Source: Cohaesibacter gelatinilyticus
Lineage (GTDB): Bacteria; Pseudomonadota; Alphaproteobacteria; Rhizobiales; Cohaesibacteraceae
DNA: 64,000 nt
Assembly (NCBI RefSeq): GCF_900215605.1
Contig: NZ_OBEL01000008.1
Location: forward strand, 78,654 to 142,653
Direction of reading: 5' to 3'
The translations under genes and the position numbers were made by a program. Numbering within the stretch: position 1 is the first letter of the stretch; each line of letters begins with the position of its first letter. Below, piece by piece: positions 60,995 to 64,000 of this stretch. Below the pieces are notes generated by a model. The model worked only from the letters and a program-made list of their open reading frames with translations, had not been told where the DNA came from and made no database searches.

Positions 60995-63973
60995 TCAGTC
61001 GCCGGCTTCATTGATGTGCAATCCCAGCTCTTGCGCCACTTCCATCAGATCCTGCAAAGCGACCTCCAACAGCTTCGTCAATTCATCTGCCTGTGATAAA
61101 TCCAACTCACCTGCCTTGGCCTGATCTTCCAGCCAGGCCAATAGACCCATCGCTTCACTCAAGGCAAAATTGGACAGAGATCCGCGCAAGCGATGAGCCA
61201 GATGCGCCACTTGAGCAAGATCTTCTTGTTGCTCCATAGCGGCAATGAGGTGGGTCAGATCATCCGGGGTTTTTGCCAGAAATTCTGAGAGGATTGCCGC
61301 AACATTATCCGCGCCCATGTAACGCATATCTTCTTCCAGACGCCGTCGGATATCATCCCTTTGCGAAGCGCCCTGTTCCGTGACTTCCATTGCTTCCGCA
61401 TCTGGCAGCATCACATCTCCCGCCTCTGCGAGGTCCTGGAGAGCGGCGACCAGATCGGAAGGCGCGATGGGCTTTTGAACAAAGTGGGAAATCCCGGCCT
61501 GTTGCAGGGCATCCATGTCCCGCATTTCATGGGCGGTGACGGCAACAAAGCGTGGCAAATCCTGCTCTGATCCAGCCTCACTAGCCTTCTGGATCATCCG
61601 TTTTGTGGTCTCCACACCTGTCCAGTCGGGCAAATCCAGATCCATAAGAACCGCATCAAAGGAACCTTTCTCAAACGCTTTCAGGGCACTCATTCCGTCT
61701 GCTGCTTCCACCACATCACATTGCATATGCTCCAGATAGCTTTTGGCTACCAGACGGCTGACCGAATGATCCTCGACCAACAAGATATTCAGATCCAGAG
61801 CATATCCACGATCCTCCGGCTGTGCTGACTGGATTTCGCTGACCTCACCCAACTGCATCGGCACGATAAGCTGGAAAGAAGAGCCTTCGCCCGGCTCGCT
61901 TTCCACCGTCAGAATGCCAGAGAGCAATTCGGTCAAACGGCGACAAACTGTCAGACCAAGTCCGGCACTATAGCGTTTGCCTTTGTGGGCTTCCGGGCTG
62001 TGCTCATAGGCATCAAAGATATGCTCCAACTGATCGCTGGCAATGCCAATGCCGCTATCCTCAACACGGAAAATCACCAGCAGGTCCCGCCCGTCATCGG
62101 TATAACGCATATCAACAAATAGATGAACGCCACCTTCTTCGGTATATTTCACTGCGTTGGAAAGCAGATTGATCAGGATTTGCCGCAATTTGGAGGCATC
62201 GCCCAGCAGGATATCCGGCACCAGAGGCGAGACGGACACGTCCATCGACAGATGCTTTTCTTGCGCATCAGCCCCGGCCAGTGATACCACTTGTTCGATA
62301 AAAGCCCTGATATCGAAATGGATCAGATTGAGATTGACCCGCGATTGCCCAAAGCGCTCATAGTCCAGCAGATCATTGGCAATATCGAGCAAATCCTGCG
62401 CTGACTGACGCACCATCTTCAAGCGTTTGCCAGCAGTTTTATCGACTTCTTCTTCCAGAAGCCGCAACATGCCGATGACGCCGTTCAAAGGCGTGCGGAT
62501 CTCATGGCTCATCATGGCCAGAAATTCCGATTTAGACCGCGTGGCTTCTTCTGCATGGGCACGGGCATGATCACTTTCACGCGCCTGTTCAAGAAACTGC
62601 CGGGTCCGCTCTTCGACCTTGTCTTCCAACTCGCGCTTGCTGGCTTGCAATTCCAACTTCAGGCTGTGATTATGCTTCACCTTGCCATTCAAAATCTCAA
62701 CAGCACGCTCAAGGCGTCCCAAATCATCGCCAGAACGACGACGAATCTTGCGAGAAAAATCATTGCGCGCCAAGGCTACGATGCCGGAGGCGATATCACG
62801 AAGGCGGGCCACGATACGCTGATTGGCAAAGGTCAAAGTGATACCCGCTCCGCCAATGACACCAAGGCTCAAAAGCAGGAAACCAAAGAGTGTCCATTTG
62901 AGGCGGTCACTAACCGATGTCTGCCGTCTCTCGGTCGCTTCCTGGCTCTGTACGATAAGCTGACTGAGTTTGCGCGAGAGCGAAAGAGAATTGATCGAAA
63001 TGGACTTGCTGGCATCCAAAGCATCCTGACGAAGAGAAAACAACTTTTCATAGGTGGCCGGAAAGCCCTCATCATCCAGAATGGTTTGAAGCTTTGCAAA
63101 GCGCTCATTCACCTGCACTGCCCAGTCCACATCCTGAATAAGCGGAATGCGGACTTTCATGCGATCCAATTGATTTCTGATCTCAGGAAGAAAGCGCTCG
63201 ATTTCATTCTGACCCTTGATGCGAAGAAGGTTCTGGATCAGACCGGAGAGATCAATGGCCGACTGGCGAAACTCTCCCATCCGTTCCAGCAAAAAGAAAT
63301 CCTCATCGACCAGCTTGTCCAAGCTTTCCGTCTTCTTCTCATCGCTTTGCGGCTGATAGAGCGAGGTCATGTTCAACGACAGGGCAACGCGCGCATTGGA
63401 GACCAGATTGTCACCAACTCCGCGCAAATGATCCAGTGCTTGCAAGCTATCGTTGCTTAGATCACGCAGCTGATCATCGGTCTTGGCAATCGTCTCGGAC
63501 AGCCCCATCAGGGTCTCGGTCTCCTTGATCAGAATATCGGCTGCCGATTGAATATCAGAGATGGAAAGATGGGCATTGTCCTGTTCTGACAGAGCAAGCA
63601 ATTCCTGACGGACCTGATTGACTTCTCGGTTCAGTTTTCGTCCAAGGCCGAGGACTTCGGTCTCCGAACGGGCAAGAGAGAAATCCCGGGATAGTTGTGC
63701 CACTTGCTCCAGCGAAACCGAAAGAGAGGAAGTTGAGGCAATCAAGGGCGAATTGCTCTCAATCAAGGTTCGATAACTCTGGTTCAAATAGAGTATGCTG
63801 CCAAAAGCAAGGACCGCCGTAACAAGGGAGAGCCCAGCCAGCGTCGAGAAAGTCAGTTTTATCTGTCGATCAAATCTCACCCCGGGCTCCTGAAACAAGA
63901 TGCTGAAACGTGAAAACCAAATGCGCCACTGGGCCATGGTCACCATGCTCGCCATATTGGCAATGCTCGTCAC
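60995..63973 (-). CDS. torS: TorS-like hybrid sensor histidine kinase
   Basis: A 992-residue tripartite phosphorelay kinase. Order: membrane helix (about 42-66), large helical periplasmic sensor to about 345, second helix (about 353-378), HAMP (about 380-432), coiled coil, HisKA (AMMSHEIRTPLNGVIGM), ATPase domain (NLLSNAVKYTEEGG, DSGIGI, SAGLGLTV), receiver with Asp in VLMDLDLPDW, and C-terminal HPt with His in LAHRLRGSLSN. This is the TorS layout. An in-frame TGA just upstream of GTG 63973 shows the gene is complete; internal ATGs at 63955 and 63946 are alternative starts. Confidence 0.9.
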   Translation of the reverse strand: MTSIANMASMVTMAQWRIWFSRFSILFQEPGVRFDRQIKLTFSTLAGLSLVTAVLAFGSILYLNQSYRTLIESNSPLIASTSSLSVSLEQVAQLSRDFSLARSETEVLGLGRKLNREVNQVRQELLALSEQDNAHLSISDIQSAADILIKETETLMGLSETIAKTDDQLRDLSNDSLQALDHLRGVGDNLVSNARVALSLNMTSLYQPQSDEKKTESLDKLVDEDFFLLERMGEFRQSAIDLSGLIQNLLRIKGQNEIERFLPEIRNQLDRMKVRIPLIQDVDWAVQVNERFAKLQTILDDEGFPATYEKLFSLRQDALDASKSISINSLSLSRKLSQLIVQSQEATERRQTSVSDRLKWTLFGFLLLSLGVIGGAGITLTFANQRIVARLRDIASGIVALARNDFSRKIRRRSGDDLGRLERAVEILNGKVKHNHSLKLELQASKRELEDKVEERTRQFLEQARESDHARAHAEEATRSKSEFLAMMSHEIRTPLNGVIGMLRLLEEEVDKTAGKRLKMVRQSAQDLLDIANDLLDYERFGQSRVNLNLIHFDIRAFIEQVVSLAGADAQEKHLSMDVSVSPLVPDILLGDASKLRQILINLLSNAVKYTEEGGVHLFVDMRYTDDGRDLLVIFRVEDSGIGIASDQLEHIFDAYEHSPEAHKGKRYSAGLGLTVCRRLTELLSGILTVESEPGEGSSFQLIVPMQLGEVSEIQSAQPEDRGYALDLNILLVEDHSVSRLVAKSYLEHMQCDVVEAADGMSALKAFEKGSFDAVLMDLDLPDWTGVETTKRMIQKASEAGSEQDLPRFVAVTAHEMRDMDALQQAGISHFVQKPIAPSDLVAALQDLAEAGDVMLPDAEAMEVTEQGASQRDDIRRRLEEDMRYMGADNVAAILSEFLAKTPDDLTHLIAAMEQQEDLAQVAHLAHRLRGSLSNFALSEAMGLLAWLEDQAKAGELDLSQADELTKLLEVALQDLMEVAQELGLHINEAGD

Positions 63974-64000
63974 TATCCTTCATAGCATTGCTGCTGACTT

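Noticed and set aside
1..64000. CRISPR arrays, tRNA or rRNA genes and intact insertion sequences
   Set aside because: No regularly spaced repeats, cloverleaf-like tRNA sequence, rRNA sequence or transposase motif was recognised on either strand by eye. A dedicated covariance search could still find something small.

Overview
The window is from an alphaproteobacterium of moderate G+C content. The clearest taxonomic marker is a complete repABC replication/partition module (23-24 kb to 20.7 kb, minus strand), a replicon type confined to Alphaproteobacteria. So this is the origin region of a secondary replicon (megaplasmid or chromid), not a plain chromosomal segment. The genus cannot be fixed from the sequence; gene content fits marine Hyphomicrobiales or Rhodobacterales-like bacteria.

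Layout. 0-5 kb: a TRAP transporter (dctPQM), a Gfo/Idh/MocA dehydrogenase and a type II 3-dehydroquinase under a divergent GntR/FCD regulator, probably for a quinate/shikimate-like compound. 5-11 kb: a LacI-family repressor divergent from edd-eda-zwf-pgl, the complete Entner-Doudoroff route from glucose 6-phosphate, with a perfect 16-bp operator in the edd leader. 11-12.7 kb: a LysR regulator divergent from an azoreductase-like gene. 12.7-20.6 kb: a GtrS/GltR-like two-component system divergent from a GtsABCD-like glucose ABC transporter, then glucokinase. 20.6-24.6 kb: repC, a counter-transcribed RNA, repB and repA, with repeated candidate parS sites.

24.6-47.5 kb is one long minus-strand [NiFe]-hydrogenase superlocus. 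In transcription order it is hupSLC (membrane-bound uptake enzyme with the six-cysteine O2-tolerant small-subunit signature), a terminator, hupDFGHIJK, hypABCDE, a nickel permease, hypX, hupR, hupT, hupUV (H2 sensor) and hypF. A canonical sigma-54 promoter with an upstream dyad precedes hupS, and HupR keeps the GAFTGA sigma-54 contact loop. The model is: HupUV senses H2, signals through HupT and HupR, and sigma-54 RNA polymerase transcribes hupSLC.

47.8-57.4 kb is an ordinary accessory stretch: a WGR protein, a Na+/H+ antiporter, MsrA and MsrB, a LacI regulator with a PhyH-type dioxygenase, an MFS exporter with a GlxA-type regulator, and a LysR regulator with NTF2-like and PNPOx-like proteins. 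57.4-64 kb: a TorA-like periplasmic molybdoenzyme with its own C-terminal c-type haem domain, plus TorR and a convergent TorS-like hybrid kinase. The replicon thus joins glucose catabolism, H2 oxidation and N-/S-oxide respiration to its own replication origin. No CRISPR array, tRNA, rRNA or intact insertion sequence was seen. The least explained structures are two back-to-back nested inverted repeats at 35226-35391 and the haem-fused TorA.
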